Positions 8,502 through 18,526 of a DNA stretch of 49,909 nt are shown here, one piece after another. This DNA comes from Limisphaerales bacterium (lineage in GTDB: Bacteria; Verrucomicrobiota; Verrucomicrobiia; Limisphaerales; UBA11358): positions 1-49,909 of the forward strand of contig JANYFN010000240.1 in the NCBI GenBank assembly GCA_025362675.1. The letters are read 5' to 3'. The notes under the pieces are model-generated. The model did no database searches. It was given only the letters and a program-made list of their open reading frames with translations, and had not been told where the DNA came from. A program made the translations under genes and the position numbers. Position 1 is the first letter of the stretch; every line of letters starts with the position of its first letter.

Positions 8502-11489
8502 CTATTGCAGTTTGATCCGATAGAACTCTTGCAACGGTGCCATAGAATTGGTGCGAGGGGACGCGGCTCCGATTACATCATTCCAGAAACCGCTGAGGTT
8601 AGTAGCCGATTGAAGAGTGCCGACGGGCCAGCTCAAAATAATTCTCCCTCCCAACACCTGAGCCGTAATGCGGGCCGGCGGATTAACGGTCACAGTTGTC
8701 GCCGCCCGAGTAGAGGTGCAACCGCCAGCGGTAGCCGTCACACTGAACTGTCCAGATAAATTCGTGGAAGCATTGACGATCGAGGGATTTTGATTGGTGG
8801 AGTTAAAACCGTTCGGACCGGTCCAGTTAAACGTCGCGCCCGGAATACTCGCAGCCGCGAGGTTCAAGGTCATGCCCATCCAGACCGGGCCATTATTGCC
8901 AACCGTCGGCGCAGTTGGCGGCACGCAGACGGGCGTTGTGCTGACAAACGTGGAGTTAGTGCTTTCGCAACCAAGAATTACAGCGGAGACGACATAGAAA
9001 TAATTCACTCCATTCGTCAATCCTATGTCGGTGTAATTGGTAGCCGCCAGTCCGGTGGTTATAGCGGTGTAAGGACCGCCACTAGCCGACGCTCGCTTCA
9101 CGTTGTAAGTCGCACTAGCTAAGGAATTCCAAGTCAGACTAATTTGGGAAGTTCCGGTGGCAGGTGTCAAACCCGTGGGAGCCACCGGTTGAGCTAGAAG
9201 AATTTCAATGCCGCTAACCCGCGCATTGTCTGTGACGCTGACATATTGGACGACAATTTGCCCGCCAACAGCCGTGACCGTGAATTCCTGAATCAGCGCC
9301 TTATTCGCGGCTCCGACGAGAGCAATGATATCGCAGTTGGTAAGGACTTGAGTGCCATTGATGAGGACGTTGAATCGGCGTTGTCCAACCGCCGTCCAGT
9401 AGGTCTCGACATTGTGCAATCGCACCTTGTAACTCAACCCGGAGCTCAAACCGCCGAAGGTATAAGTGAAGTTCCCAAAGCGTTCTGCTTGGTAAACCTC
9501 CGGCGGTGCCGGTGCGACCAATCCAGAAGTGTCGATAGCGGCCGTGGACACCGATCCGATAGTGCCACCGGCAGCATAAGCTGTATCTAAAACGAAATTG
9601 CCAATTGGATTACCGCCTGGCTTAACGGCTAGCGCGGAGGCGCCGAGGACTACGGCCTGCTCGCTAGAATTCGTGCTCCCGCCAACGGAGTTAGTAGCCG
9701 AGACGACGTAGTAATAAGTCGAGCAATTCGCCACCGCAGTATCGGTATAGCTGACCGCAGAGGAATTAGCGATCGTCGTATAAGGTCCGCCCGCAACCGT
9801 AGCCCGTTTGATGTTGTAGCTGGTAGCGCCGGCAGAACTATTCCAATTCAAATAAACTTTCGCGCTGCCTGGGCTGGCGGTCAAACCAATGGGTGCGTTT
9901 GGCGCTGTGGGAGCAACCACTACGGGAGTATAAACCCGCACATAATCCACCAGCATTTGTTGGGGGAAAACAGTGGTTCCATCGGGATTACCCGGCCAGT
10001 TACCACCAACCGCGACGTTCAAGAGCAGAAATTGCGGCAGCGTAAATGGCCAAGTTCCGCCGGGCGGAAGATTAGTCGGCGAAGCTGTAAAATAAAGATT
10101 AGTGTCCACATACCATTTCATCAGGTTCGTGGTCCATTCCACGGCAAAGACGTGGTAGTCATCCGCTAAGACTCCAACTGGCAGCGTATAGTTTCCACCC
10201 ACTCCCGCGCCTCCGTTATAGTCACCGCCAGACTGTGGCCCATGAATTGTGCCATAAACTTTGGCTTGCTCGCTGGCCTTGCCTATGTTTTCCATGATGT
10301 CAATCTCCCCACAGCTAGGCCAGTTGACTGAATCAATATTAGCGCCGAGCATCCAGAATGCGGGCCAAATTCCCTGACCTTTCGGAATTTTAATTCGCGC
10401 CTCAATACGACCATAAGTCCAGGACCATTTACCCTTGGTCAACATGCGGGCGGACGTATAGTTGCGAGCAATGTTATCGGAACCAGTGTAATTTTCCTGC
10501 CTGGCTTCGATCACCAGTTGGCCACCTTCAATGCGGGCGTTGTTAGTGCGACTTGTATAGGATTCGAGTTCATTATTACCATAGCCACCACCGCCGATGT
10601 CATAGCCCCATTTTGAGGAATCTGGTGAACTTCCGTATGGCTGGGAAAATTCGTCGTTCCAGACCAATTGCCAGCCAGGAATAGAAGGAAGATTACTTAT
10701 AGTGATGCTGACCACCGACGAGGTCGCACTGTTACCATTACTGTCTCGCACGACCACCTTTAAGGCGTGCGCGCCAAATGTTGCCCCGGTCACAGCATAA
10801 CTATAAGGAGGCGTGGCATCGTTGCCTAACAGCGTGGCACCGTCGAAGAAATATACGTTAGTAACTATGCCAGGGCTGACGGTAGCCGTGGCATCAATCG
10901 AATAGTTGGAGATCACCCCTGAGCCGTTCGCCGGACTTGTGATAGATACGGTCAGCGGCGAGGCAGACACGATCACACCGAGATTGTCATAACCGATTTG
11001 GGAAGCCGTTCCCGCTACCGGCACGACCTTGATGCCCGTCGCTGCCGCGTTCAGCGTGACGGGAAAGGAATAAGTTGCCCAGGAGGCGGTCTGTGAGCTG
11101 GCCGGTATGTCGCCCGTGTCGCTCAGTAAAGATCCGCCAGCCCACGATTCGATTTTAAGTTTACCAATACCCGTGCCGGCAATGTTCTTCATATCCATGA
11201 CAAAGGTGTAAGAGCCACCCGCGACGAGCCCATAGGAAGAAAGGGTGAGAGGAGCCGTATCACCACCAACCCAAATACCCCAACCGGAGGAATTATTCAT
11301 GATCCCGTAACCGCCCGGGTTACCCCCGGAGGTTGGGTAACTGTAGGTGGTGGTGCCGCCGCCGAATACTTCAACCCAGTTTGTTCCGCCCGGCAAACTG
11401 AAATTACCATTCGGAAAATAGTTGGTTACGGCAGCGTTGGCAAAACCCAGCATCATGAACACGGCTAGAATGAGGCTTATTTTCTTCAT
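8502..11489 (-). CDS. Secreted multidomain GH16 beta-glucanase (laminarinase type)
   Basis: Probable extracellular endo-beta-1,3-glucanase of GH16 (retaining). The ATG at 11489 opens signal peptide MKKISLILAVFMMLGFANA; the longer open frame to 11579 runs into the upstream gene. Domains of the 995-residue protein in order: a CBM-like beta-sandwich (about 22-177, starting NYFPNGNFSLPGGTNWVE); an Ig-like module (178-268); the GH16 domain (about 272-522) with WNDEFSQ, the catalytic GEIDIMENIG (Glu395, Asp397, Glu400), YHVFAVEW and LNVAVGGNWPG; FN3 (530-622); a malectin-like domain (about 623-760); a second FN3; an Ig-like module; and the shared C-terminal module ending EFYRIKLQ. The M-E-N spacing after GEID is the bulged E-I-D-x-x-E form usual in laminarinases, not lichenases. 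It is the last gene of the minus-strand beta-glucan locus, 86 bp after the di-haem protein gene. Confidence 0.9.
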   Translation of the reverse strand: MKKISLILAVFMMLGFANAAVTNYFPNGNFSLPGGTNWVEVFGGGTTTYSYPTSGGNPGGYGIMNNSSGWGIWVGGDTAPLTLSSYGLVAGGSYTFVMDMKNIAGTGIGKLKIESWAGGSLLSDTGDIPASSQTASWATYSFPVTLNAAATGIKVVPVAGTASQIGYDNLGVIVSASPLTVSITSPANGSGVISNYSIDATATVSPGIVTNVYFFDGATLLGNDATPPYSYAVTGATFGAHALKVVVRDSNGNSATSSVVSITISNLPSIPGWQLVWNDEFSQPYGSSPDSSKWGYDIGGGGYGNNELESYTSRTNNARIEGGQLVIEARQENYTGSDNIARNYTSARMLTKGKWSWTYGRIEARIKIPKGQGIWPAFWMLGANIDSVNWPSCGEIDIMENIGKASEQAKVYGTIHGPQSGGDYNGGAGVGGNYTLPVGVLADDYHVFAVEWTTNLMKWYVDTNLYFTASPTNLPPGGTWPFTLPQFLLLNVAVGGNWPGNPDGTTVFPQQMLVDYVRVYTPVVVAPTAPNAPIGLTASPGSAKVYLNWNSSAGATSYNIKRATVAGGPYTTIANSSAVSYTDTAVANCSTYYYVVSATNSVGGSTNSSEQAVVLGASALAVKPGGNPIGNFVLDTAYAAGGTIGSVSTAAIDTSGLVAPAPPEVYQAERFGNFTYTFGGLSSGLSYKVRLHNVETYWTAVGQRRFNVLINGTQVLTNCDIIALVGAANKALIQEFTVTAVGGQIVVQYVSVTDNARVSGIEILLAQPVAPTGLTPATGTSQISLTWNSLASATYNVKRASASGGPYTAITTGLAATNYTDIGLTNGVNYFYVVSAVILGCESTNSTFVSTTPVCVPPTAPTVGNNGPVWMGMTLNLAAASIPGATFNWTGPNGFNSTNQNPSIVNASTNLSGQFSVTATAGGCTSTRAATTVTVNPPARITAQVLGGRIILSWPVGTLQSATNLSGFWNDVIGAASPRTNSMAPLQEFYRIKLQ

Positions 11490-11575
11490 AGAATTGATTT
11501 GCTGTCGGTTAATTGTTTTTTGATTCAACCCATCTTGAACATACCAGAACCACCCTGTTTGTCTTGGACCAGTAT

Positions 11576-14500
11576 TCATAACGATTTCAAAAATTTTACA
11601 AGAGCGGCGCGATCCGCAGCTGACATAGTCCGGAAAATCTCCTTTGAAACCTCAGCTTCACCGCTATGCCAGAGAATCGCTTCTTCGAGAGTCCTGGCCC
11701 GTCCGTCATGAAGATAAGCTTCACCGCCACTTACCCCCGCGGTCAAGCCAATGCTCCACAGCGGCGCAGTTCGCCATTCGGAACCGGCAGCATTTCCTTC
11801 ACCCAGATTGTCCGCCAGGCCGCTTCCCATATCGTGTAACAATAGATCAGTGTAAGGATGAATGGTCTGATTGCGGAGCTCGGCCATGGGATGATAGGCG
11901 CTGGTAGTCAGGGTGGGCACGTGGCATTTCGCACAGTTGGCACTCGCGAAAATCTGTTCACCTTGTAATACTTGAGCATTAGTTAAATCTCGCCGCGCAC
12001 TGACTCCAAGAAATGCGATATAGCGCGTCATTTTATCGAGTTCATCATCGCTGAGTTCAGGTGGGCCGCCCGTAGTTTCACCGTCGAGAATTGGGAATAT
12101 TGAGGTCGTCACCCCCATATCAGTATTAAGTGCGCCAGCGATCTGATGGCTGATGCGCGCCTTCCCGCCTTTATAAGTAAAACGTCCAAGCCGTTGCTGG
12201 CCAGTCTGCGGGTCTAACACAGTTTGAACGCGTCCGGAGATGCCGTCCATGTTTGTATCGCTAGGATCAGCCAAAGCCATAATGGTGCTTTCGCCAACTG
12301 CCTCCAGCAAACCGAGACCTACTAGTGGCGGCGCTATTCGCACGGAGTAAAAAGTCGGGGTTATGCCGGAGAAAGTATAATTTGGTTTTTGTAACGAATA
12401 ACCTGTGTTATCTCCGTATTGCCCGCTAACGATGGTATAGCTAGCAATCGTTGCGCTGCCTTCGACTGAACCCACGGTGACCTGCGGTTGTAACACCGAA
12501 CCAAGTAGTGGATGTCCGGAACCGTTCGCATCGCTACCCACCTTCACTACGGATTGGAGCATCGGCGCGCCGATGGCGGATGGGAGCGCACGTCCGTTGT
12601 TAACGTGGCATGCGACGCAACTACGATTGATAAATTTTGGTCCGAGCTTACCGACCTGCTCAGTGTAGATCGGATTATCCGGTTCCGAATGTGTGCCGTC
12701 GCCAAAGTCCGTATGATGTAATCGCCGCCCCAACATGAACTGCTGTCCGTTCCTAGGCGAGATGTTGCCCGCCATCTGTTTAAAACGATGCTCCGGCTCA
12801 TTCGAGTATTGATACGGCAATGTGGTTTGGCCGCCGAGCCAGGCATTCGTGGGTAATGGATAGGAGTCTAGACTCTGGTTGACGCTACCCATGATGCCGC
12901 CGTTGAAGCCCAAGTCCTGTCCTTCTCCCCACGGGACAATCCCTTGTCCGACAATGTAGAGCAGCACGGTGCCGTAGTAATTGTTGCGACCGTGTCTTGG
13001 CGCATTCAGGAACTGGCTGATCTCAACCTCGACACGGTCGCCATTAGTCAGCGGACGGTTGCCGAACTGGGCATTCTGACTAATGGTGGCGCTATAATTG
13101 TAATCAATTTCCCCAGCGGTGGCGGAGGCGTTTGTAGAGACGAGGGTCGCGATCTGATTATTATTGTATTGGGCCACGGTAGTGATGCCGCCGAAAAAAG
13201 TGCGGAACTCGGCGGGGTTCAACCGATCTTGAGTGGTGTAGTTAAACGTGATGCTCGTCCCACCTTTGGCTACGCGATCAATGATTTGAATATTCGCTAC
13301 CCGCTGCTCCCAATACCAACTTAGGTAGTGGTCGTAGATATGAAAAACATCCTCACGCGCATGGCGGTCGCGCGCTCGGTCGGCTAAGTAGGTAATCCGA
13401 TTCGTAGGCGTTTCTACTGTGGTCTCCGGCTCCAGTGGGGTGAAGGCATCGAAGAGCGCAACTATGCCTACATTCGAATCTGTCTGGGCAGAAATGGTAG
13501 CGTCAACCGCGAGACTTTGTCCGCTGGCAGTAACAGCGATGACTGCAAGGTAATACGTTTGTCCTGAAATCAAACCGGAGACAATGGCTGAAGTTACATT
13601 TCCCACGTCCACCGAATTAGTCAGGTTTAAACCATTAGTGCCATAGAAAACGCGATAACCAATGACACCGGCGGTAGGACTCGCCGTCCACGCTAGACCA
13701 GTAGCATTGGTGAAACCTGACGGTATGGTGTGCAAGTTAGTGGGCGCGAGCACCGAGACGATTTCAGACGGATTAGACAGCCCGTAAAAACGCTTCGGCT
13801 CCGCCAGATTTACGGGCAGGCTATTGGTGGCTCTGCCGTCCACACCAAATAAATTGGTAGCCACCGGTGTCCAAGTTGAGCCCGGCGCAACGTTCGTGGA
13901 GGTGAGCAACACGCTGGAAGTATTGCTTCCGCCGAGCCAGGCGAAGCTAAGATTTGTGCCTGACCTTACTACGCTGCCCGGAACAATCGTTGGTGGCACC
14001 GGCGGTGGCGGTGGCGGCAGCACATAAATGAAGCCATTTAGGTTGGTCACCGAAACCGTGTTCGTATTCGCTACCACTACGTTGACCGCACCGGGTGCAC
14101 CTGTCGGCGTGGTTGCCGTAATATTGGTTGAACCCGTCAGCGTGATGCCGGTTGCGGCATATTGGCCCAAATTTACCATGACTCCGTTCAGGAAGTTGGA
14201 GCCGCTAATAGTTATAACCGTGCCACCATTGGTCGGTCCTGTTCCAGGAGTAACAGCCGTGATGACCGGCCCGATTGGTAATACGACACTGCCCCCACCA
14301 ACCACATCGGCGTAGCTGTCGCCTACTCGAATCTCATCGGCGATGATGGCAAATCCGCCACCGGAATTTTGAAATCCAATCCCGGTAATTGTTCCTACAT
14401 CAAATGTGCTGATACTATAAGTTGCCGCGATGCCAGGCGTTGACGAATTGACGGTGGGGTTGAGATATACCGTGATCGTATCGTTAGTGCCCGAAGTGTT

Positions 14501-15061
14501 GAAATCGATTTTGATCACGACTAAGTAGGGAGTCGGGCCATAGGTTCCCGCAAATGAACTGGCCAATGAAGTTGCGGCCTGGGTAGCAGTCCCAAAGGTA
14601 TTTATAGAACCCAGACCCAGCCCCCCTTTGGTCCCCGAGATTGGCGCTAAACCATAACCAAAAAACAGCCCCGTTCCGCCGTTCGGAAAGATAACGCCAC
14701 AATAATTTCCGCCGTTATTCCCGGTCAAATTGAACAGCAAGCTGATCCACTTAGTTCCGCTATTCAGTGGGGCGGCGAGATTCGCTACTTGCCGGCCACT
14801 CGTGGAATTTAATGAGTTATTAGTTACAGTGAGTCCGGTGTAAGTCAAACCGGAGACAATCGAGGGAGTCATTCCACACGCCCAATTGCCAGCAAACCCT
14901 GTCGCGGTGCTTGTGGTAGCATTTGGGATCGAAGTGCTGTAATTAAACGGCTCGTAAGCATTCAAGCTCGCATAACCACTGTTGATCCACGTGACGAGCA
15001 ACAACAGTTGGCTTAGTAAGACTCCAAATAATTTCGGCGCGGCTGGGACTTTGCGTTTCAT
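11576..15061 (-). CDS. Secreted di-haem oxidoreductase (DUF1111/DHOR type) fused to adhesion-type modules
   Basis: A 1161-residue exported protein. A signal sequence (KLFGVLLSQLLLLVTWINSGYA) precedes a jelly-roll domain (about 32-258, starting LNAYEPFNYS and ending DEIRVGDSYADV), an IPT/TIG module (about 263-355, PVITAVTPGTGPTNGGT), an internal copy of the 'STN..W....KRFYG' module (about 365-430) and an FN3 module (about 440-525). The C-terminal part from about 530 is a di-haem oxidoreductase of the DUF1111 family, distantly MauG/peroxidase-like. It has two covalent haem motifs, CVACH (Cys815-His819) and CAKCH (Cys1043-His1047), plus YLHDGRARTLEEAILWHSGEA near the end. Such proteins usually lack glycan-type modules. 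It lies 5 bp after the phosphorylase gene and upstream of GH16, so it is very likely co-transcribed with glycan genes. Its electron donor and substrate are unknown. Confidence 0.85.
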   Translation of the reverse strand: MKRKVPAAPKLFGVLLSQLLLLVTWINSGYASLNAYEPFNYSTSIPNATTSTATGFAGNWACGMTPSIVSGLTYTGLTVTNNSLNSTSGRQVANLAAPLNSGTKWISLLFNLTGNNGGNYCGVIFPNGGTGLFFGYGLAPISGTKGGLGLGSINTFGTATQAATSLASSFAGTYGPTPYLVVIKIDFNTSGTNDTITVYLNPTVNSSTPGIAATYSISTFDVGTITGIGFQNSGGGFAIIADEIRVGDSYADVVGGGSVVLPIGPVITAVTPGTGPTNGGTVITISGSNFLNGVMVNLGQYAATGITLTGSTNITATTPTGAPGAVNVVVANTNTVSVTNLNGFIYVLPPPPPPVPPTIVPGSVVRSGTNLSFAWLGGSNTSSVLLTSTNVAPGSTWTPVATNLFGVDGRATNSLPVNLAEPKRFYGLSNPSEIVSVLAPTNLHTIPSGFTNATGLAWTASPTAGVIGYRVFYGTNGLNLTNSVDVGNVTSAIVSGLISGQTYYLAVIAVTASGQSLAVDATISAQTDSNVGIVALFDAFTPLEPETTVETPTNRITYLADRARDRHAREDVFHIYDHYLSWYWEQRVANIQIIDRVAKGGTSITFNYTTQDRLNPAEFRTFFGGITTVAQYNNNQIATLVSTNASATAGEIDYNYSATISQNAQFGNRPLTNGDRVEVEISQFLNAPRHGRNNYYGTVLLYIVGQGIVPWGEGQDLGFNGGIMGSVNQSLDSYPLPTNAWLGGQTTLPYQYSNEPEHRFKQMAGNISPRNGQQFMLGRRLHHTDFGDGTHSEPDNPIYTEQVGKLGPKFINRSCVACHVNNGRALPSAIGAPMLQSVVKVGSDANGSGHPLLGSVLQPQVTVGSVEGSATIASYTIVSGQYGDNTGYSLQKPNYTFSGITPTFYSVRIAPPLVGLGLLEAVGESTIMALADPSDTNMDGISGRVQTVLDPQTGQQRLGRFTYKGGKARISHQIAGALNTDMGVTTSIFPILDGETTGGPPELSDDELDKMTRYIAFLGVSARRDLTNAQVLQGEQIFASANCAKCHVPTLTTSAYHPMAELRNQTIHPYTDLLLHDMGSGLADNLGEGNAAGSEWRTAPLWSIGLTAGVSGGEAYLHDGRARTLEEAILWHSGEAEVSKEIFRTMSAADRAALVKFLKSL

Positions 15062-15066
15062 AAGGT

Positions 15067-18000
15067 TTATTTTTCGGTAGGCAATTGTATGCCTGCGATG
15101 ATTGATTTGACCATGCCTGTGCGTTGGTGAATGGCGCGGCTATTCGCCTTATCCAAAGCCAACACCGCCTGCCGACGACGGCGGCGATCGGAATATTCAA
15201 CTATCAGAAACGGTTTCGGCGCGAGCAGATACACCACCGGCACTTGGCAATAGGTGAACGCGAGCGCGCCAGCCTTGAGCCGGATTTTCTTCACGACGCC
15301 GGCGACATCGAGATAGGAAAAGTTGCTTGTCTGGGCGAGAAATTCAGCCAAACGCAAGAGCCGGGGTTGGAAATAAATTTGTCCGCCATGAACGCTCACG
15401 CCTAGTTCGCCGAAACGGCAAAGGATGTCTTCCTTCACCTGCCCGGTTAGTCCCGGCTGCCGGGCGCCAGTGTGCGCGGGGGTGTGGGAATATGGGTCCA
15501 TTGGAAACGCGCCGTAGTTTTCTGGCGTCTTGAAATCACCAATGCCAGCGCGGATATCGTGATAACATTTCGCCAGCCGCTCGGCGACCGGTGAAGCGGG
15601 CGCAGAGAGAAATGATTCCTGCGCGGCGAGGAGCAACTTGGAAACCATGTGCCAATAGATGCAGCCTAAACCTTCGTAGCCAAAAAATGTTCCTGAGCGC
15701 CCGGTGAACGAACGATGATCGAACATCTTTTCAAACTGTGCGAGCACCGCTGCGGATTCGCGTTTTACTAAGGACGCGTAACCAGCGGCGGCCAGCTCGC
15801 GCAAAATCGTTTCCACATCGCCGGCGTTGCTGATGCGTGGATGGAAGTGACAGACACCCGTGGCATCTCGCTCAATCAACAAACGGTGGTCGTCGGCCAG
15901 GAGTTTTTGGAGCAACGGCGAGCGCGCGACGAAGGCCAGCGGTAAACAATTTTTCTCGGTAAAGCGCGGTAGTCGGCGGTCGGGATAGAGCAGATAGGAA
16001 TGTTGGTTTGCCCGATAGATGGAACTTTGCTTAAGTGCCATCAGCAGATTGAGCGATTCAGTGGCGTTAAGAACATTCGCGCCCAGAATCGCGGCTTGGC
16101 CTTCCAGCATTTCGGGTAAGCGCCGCAGTGAAATCACGCCGCGCTCGCCAAACTCAGCTAGATTATAAGAATGATACAAACCATCTTGCCGTTGGTTGGT
16201 GCGAATCGATTCATCCGTCAAGATGAGCGCAACGCTGAAAAATTCTAGCAGCCGGGTTTTCGTCACGGCGGTTTTGCGACCCGCAGCATGACCCGCGTAA
16301 ATCTGCCGGCGATACTTTTCCGCTGCGCGGCCCAACGCCTCGAGCATCTGGCGGCGTTGGGTGTCGCCGACTTTTTCGGAGCGATGGCGTTTGAGAATCT
16401 GCGTGGTGCGAGCGAGCCATTTCGCCACTTCGGCTGAGAGCGGCACCTCGTCCGCATTGAACGACAGGAATAGTTGCCGACAAAACGCCAGGTGCCGGCG
16501 CAGTTGATAGAGCGTCACCATCGAGACGCCGTTGCCGACGAGCGCGTTATTGGCGTCATTCCATTCCGGCCGCTGAGTATTGAGCCAAATGCCCGCGCCA
16601 GGAATGAAATTGGAAAATTTCGCGAGCAACGAAATGAGGAGTTTCTCGGTGAGGTTGACGTGACGCACGCGGCCTTGGCGGTCCCAAACGAGTTTGCCGT
16701 CGGCACCAACTTTTTGCACTCGCTCCCGCGTGAGTTGATCTAACTTTGAATCGAAGTTTACCGTCGCGCGCGGATTCGCCAGCAGTTCTGCATAGGGCTT
16801 GATACGATAGGGAACGTTCGCAAACGCAAAAATTTCGCGCGTGAGAAAATCGCGCAGCACCTCGGGTTGATGCCGTTCCAAGTTCTCCAGCAGCTTCAGT
16901 AAATAGATAATCTGATGATCGCCCCAATAACCGATGTGCGACCACGGGTCATGCGGCTCGGGCACTTCCCAGTCGATCCCATCACGCGTGACGCGATAGG
17001 GATTGTAGCCATCGGCGGTCGAGGCGTTGACGAATTTGCTGACCATGCCAGAGACGAAACCGGGAAAAGAAACTGCGAGTGCCTCCCAGTTTTGAAAAAT
17101 ATCGCGCCAGTTGCCCTCGTAATTCAAAACACGTCGGCCATCCGCGCCGCGCGTGGCGATGGCGAAACGGTTCCAGGGTCGGCTCGGATCGCCGTGCCGC
17201 CGGCTGAACGTGAGCGGGAGATATTCCTGACACAGCCGTTCCAGATCGGGATCTTGGGTCGCGCGGGCCAGGGTTAATACTCTTTCGCGTAATGCACCCG
17301 GGCCAAGTTTGCGAAAAAAGGCGGTGTGTCGCGCGGTAACCGCCCAGTTTGCCTTCCTTACAAACGCGCGCAGATCGGCGGTGTCAACCTGGTAGCCGTC
17401 GAAGAATATTCCCCCGCGCATCACGTTGAAAAGCACGTTGCTGAAATGCCGGGCGTCGCCCAAGGGCCGCGCCGATTTTTGCAAGCCGTCGGCGCGGGCC
17501 ACGATGCGCCAGAGTTCCGTCGTGCCGTGCGCGATGTCCGCCGCGACTTTTTTTTGCAGCAATAGCGGGGAACGCAAGGCGCAGCGCAGATTGGCCACCG
17601 GCGCCGAACCTTGATTTATATCGGCGACTATAAGCCACTCACGCGACTGACCGGCGCGCAAGGTGAATTCAGATTCGACGAGATACGCGCCGCGTTCGGC
17701 GCGCACATCCGTTTCCGTTTTGAGCGGCAGGTCTTGACGAAAGTTTTGCAACTGCACGGAAGAGAGCAGCACATTACGCCGCTGAATACCGGCGGACCAA
17801 ACGGTGGTGGCACGAAGTGATTCCGCCGGCTCCGGACGATCGACCGGTATCGAGCTTAATAGAAATAGTCCCAATCCCGATTCTGGCAGCAGTTCGTTTT
17901 TTTTGTAGGCGTCGATGAGCGTGCTTTTCTCCAGCTGAAACTGACTGCCGAGGCCACCGGGCAAAATATTTTGCAGCCCATCAAGCAAGCGGACTTTGAC

Positions 18001-18504
18001 GGCGGCGGAACTCGCGAGCGAGGCTTTCCGCACCCAGCCAAATTGCTCGCTGCTGGCCCAGCCGGAGCGAAAGGTCAGGCCCAGATCAGCGTTGATTTCT
18101 TCAAAGATGATTTTGTTGCCGAGGAAATTTTTGTAGAGGTTGCGGCAAATCTGATAGCGGCCGCGCCCGCGTTCGGAAAATGGTTCCCACAAATATTTTT
18201 TGCCGCCCCGCTCGATGATGAGGATGGTCTTGGGGCCGGTGATCTCCGCCGAGTCATGAATTTTATCGTCCGTGTAATAGGGAAAAAGGGCGAGGTCGGG
18301 ATTGCGCCGGCCAGCGGTCAGTGCGCCGTTGCTGGAGATAAACATCCAGTGATCGGCACTGCTGACGATGCTCAAAAAAAATGGGCGGAGCGCGTCACTG
18401 TTGGTGATCCGATAAAAATCTTCGCCCGCCACCACGACCTGCCCGCCTGAAATTTTTCCAACTCCCGACCGGAACGGATGGTTGCCGAGGAAAAGTTTTT
18501 TCAT
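15067..18504 (-). CDS. GH94/GH161-like glycoside phosphorylase (putative beta-1,3-glucan phosphorylase)
   Basis: A 1145-residue protein without signal peptide, so cytoplasmic. The N-terminal half is a beta-sandwich with YRITNSDALRPFFLSIVS, WMFISSNGALTAGRRNPD and FPYYTDDKIHDS, typical of large relatives of cellobiose phosphorylase. A later RPEWNDANNALVGNGVS segment matches the D-W-N-D-x-x-N catalytic loop of GH94 enzymes; Asp650 is the predicted general acid. Length (about 1100) and the flanking GH16 and GH158-like genes favour GH161, whose characterised members phosphorolyse beta-1,3-gluco-oligosaccharides to glucose-1-phosphate. This family assignment is inference; GH94 or GH149 remain possible. 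It follows the GH158-like gene by 22 bp and precedes the di-haem gene by 5 bp. Its role would be energy-saving breakdown of oligosaccharides taken up by the MFS porter. Confidence 0.75.
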   Translation of the reverse strand: MKKLFLGNHPFRSGVGKISGGQVVVAGEDFYRITNSDALRPFFLSIVSSADHWMFISSNGALTAGRRNPDLALFPYYTDDKIHDSAEITGPKTILIIERGGKKYLWEPFSERGRGRYQICRNLYKNFLGNKIIFEEINADLGLTFRSGWASSEQFGWVRKASLASSAAVKVRLLDGLQNILPGGLGSQFQLEKSTLIDAYKKNELLPESGLGLFLLSSIPVDRPEPAESLRATTVWSAGIQRRNVLLSSVQLQNFRQDLPLKTETDVRAERGAYLVESEFTLRAGQSREWLIVADINQGSAPVANLRCALRSPLLLQKKVAADIAHGTTELWRIVARADGLQKSARPLGDARHFSNVLFNVMRGGIFFDGYQVDTADLRAFVRKANWAVTARHTAFFRKLGPGALRERVLTLARATQDPDLERLCQEYLPLTFSRRHGDPSRPWNRFAIATRGADGRRVLNYEGNWRDIFQNWEALAVSFPGFVSGMVSKFVNASTADGYNPYRVTRDGIDWEVPEPHDPWSHIGYWGDHQIIYLLKLLENLERHQPEVLRDFLTREIFAFANVPYRIKPYAELLANPRATVNFDSKLDQLTRERVQKVGADGKLVWDRQGRVRHVNLTEKLLISLLAKFSNFIPGAGIWLNTQRPEWNDANNALVGNGVSMVTLYQLRRHLAFCRQLFLSFNADEVPLSAEVAKWLARTTQILKRHRSEKVGDTQRRQMLEALGRAAEKYRRQIYAGHAAGRKTAVTKTRLLEFFSVALILTDESIRTNQRQDGLYHSYNLAEFGERGVISLRRLPEMLEGQAAILGANVLNATESLNLLMALKQSSIYRANQHSYLLYPDRRLPRFTEKNCLPLAFVARSPLLQKLLADDHRLLIERDATGVCHFHPRISNAGDVETILRELAAAGYASLVKRESAAVLAQFEKMFDHRSFTGRSGTFFGYEGLGCIYWHMVSKLLLAAQESFLSAPASPVAERLAKCYHDIRAGIGDFKTPENYGAFPMDPYSHTPAHTGARQPGLTGQVKEDILCRFGELGVSVHGGQIYFQPRLLRLAEFLAQTSNFSYLDVAGVVKKIRLKAGALAFTYCQVPVVYLLAPKPFLIVEYSDRRRRRQAVLALDKANSRAIHQRTGMVKSIIAGIQLPTEK

Positions 18505-18526
18505 CCGAGATTATGGCCAACCTGAG

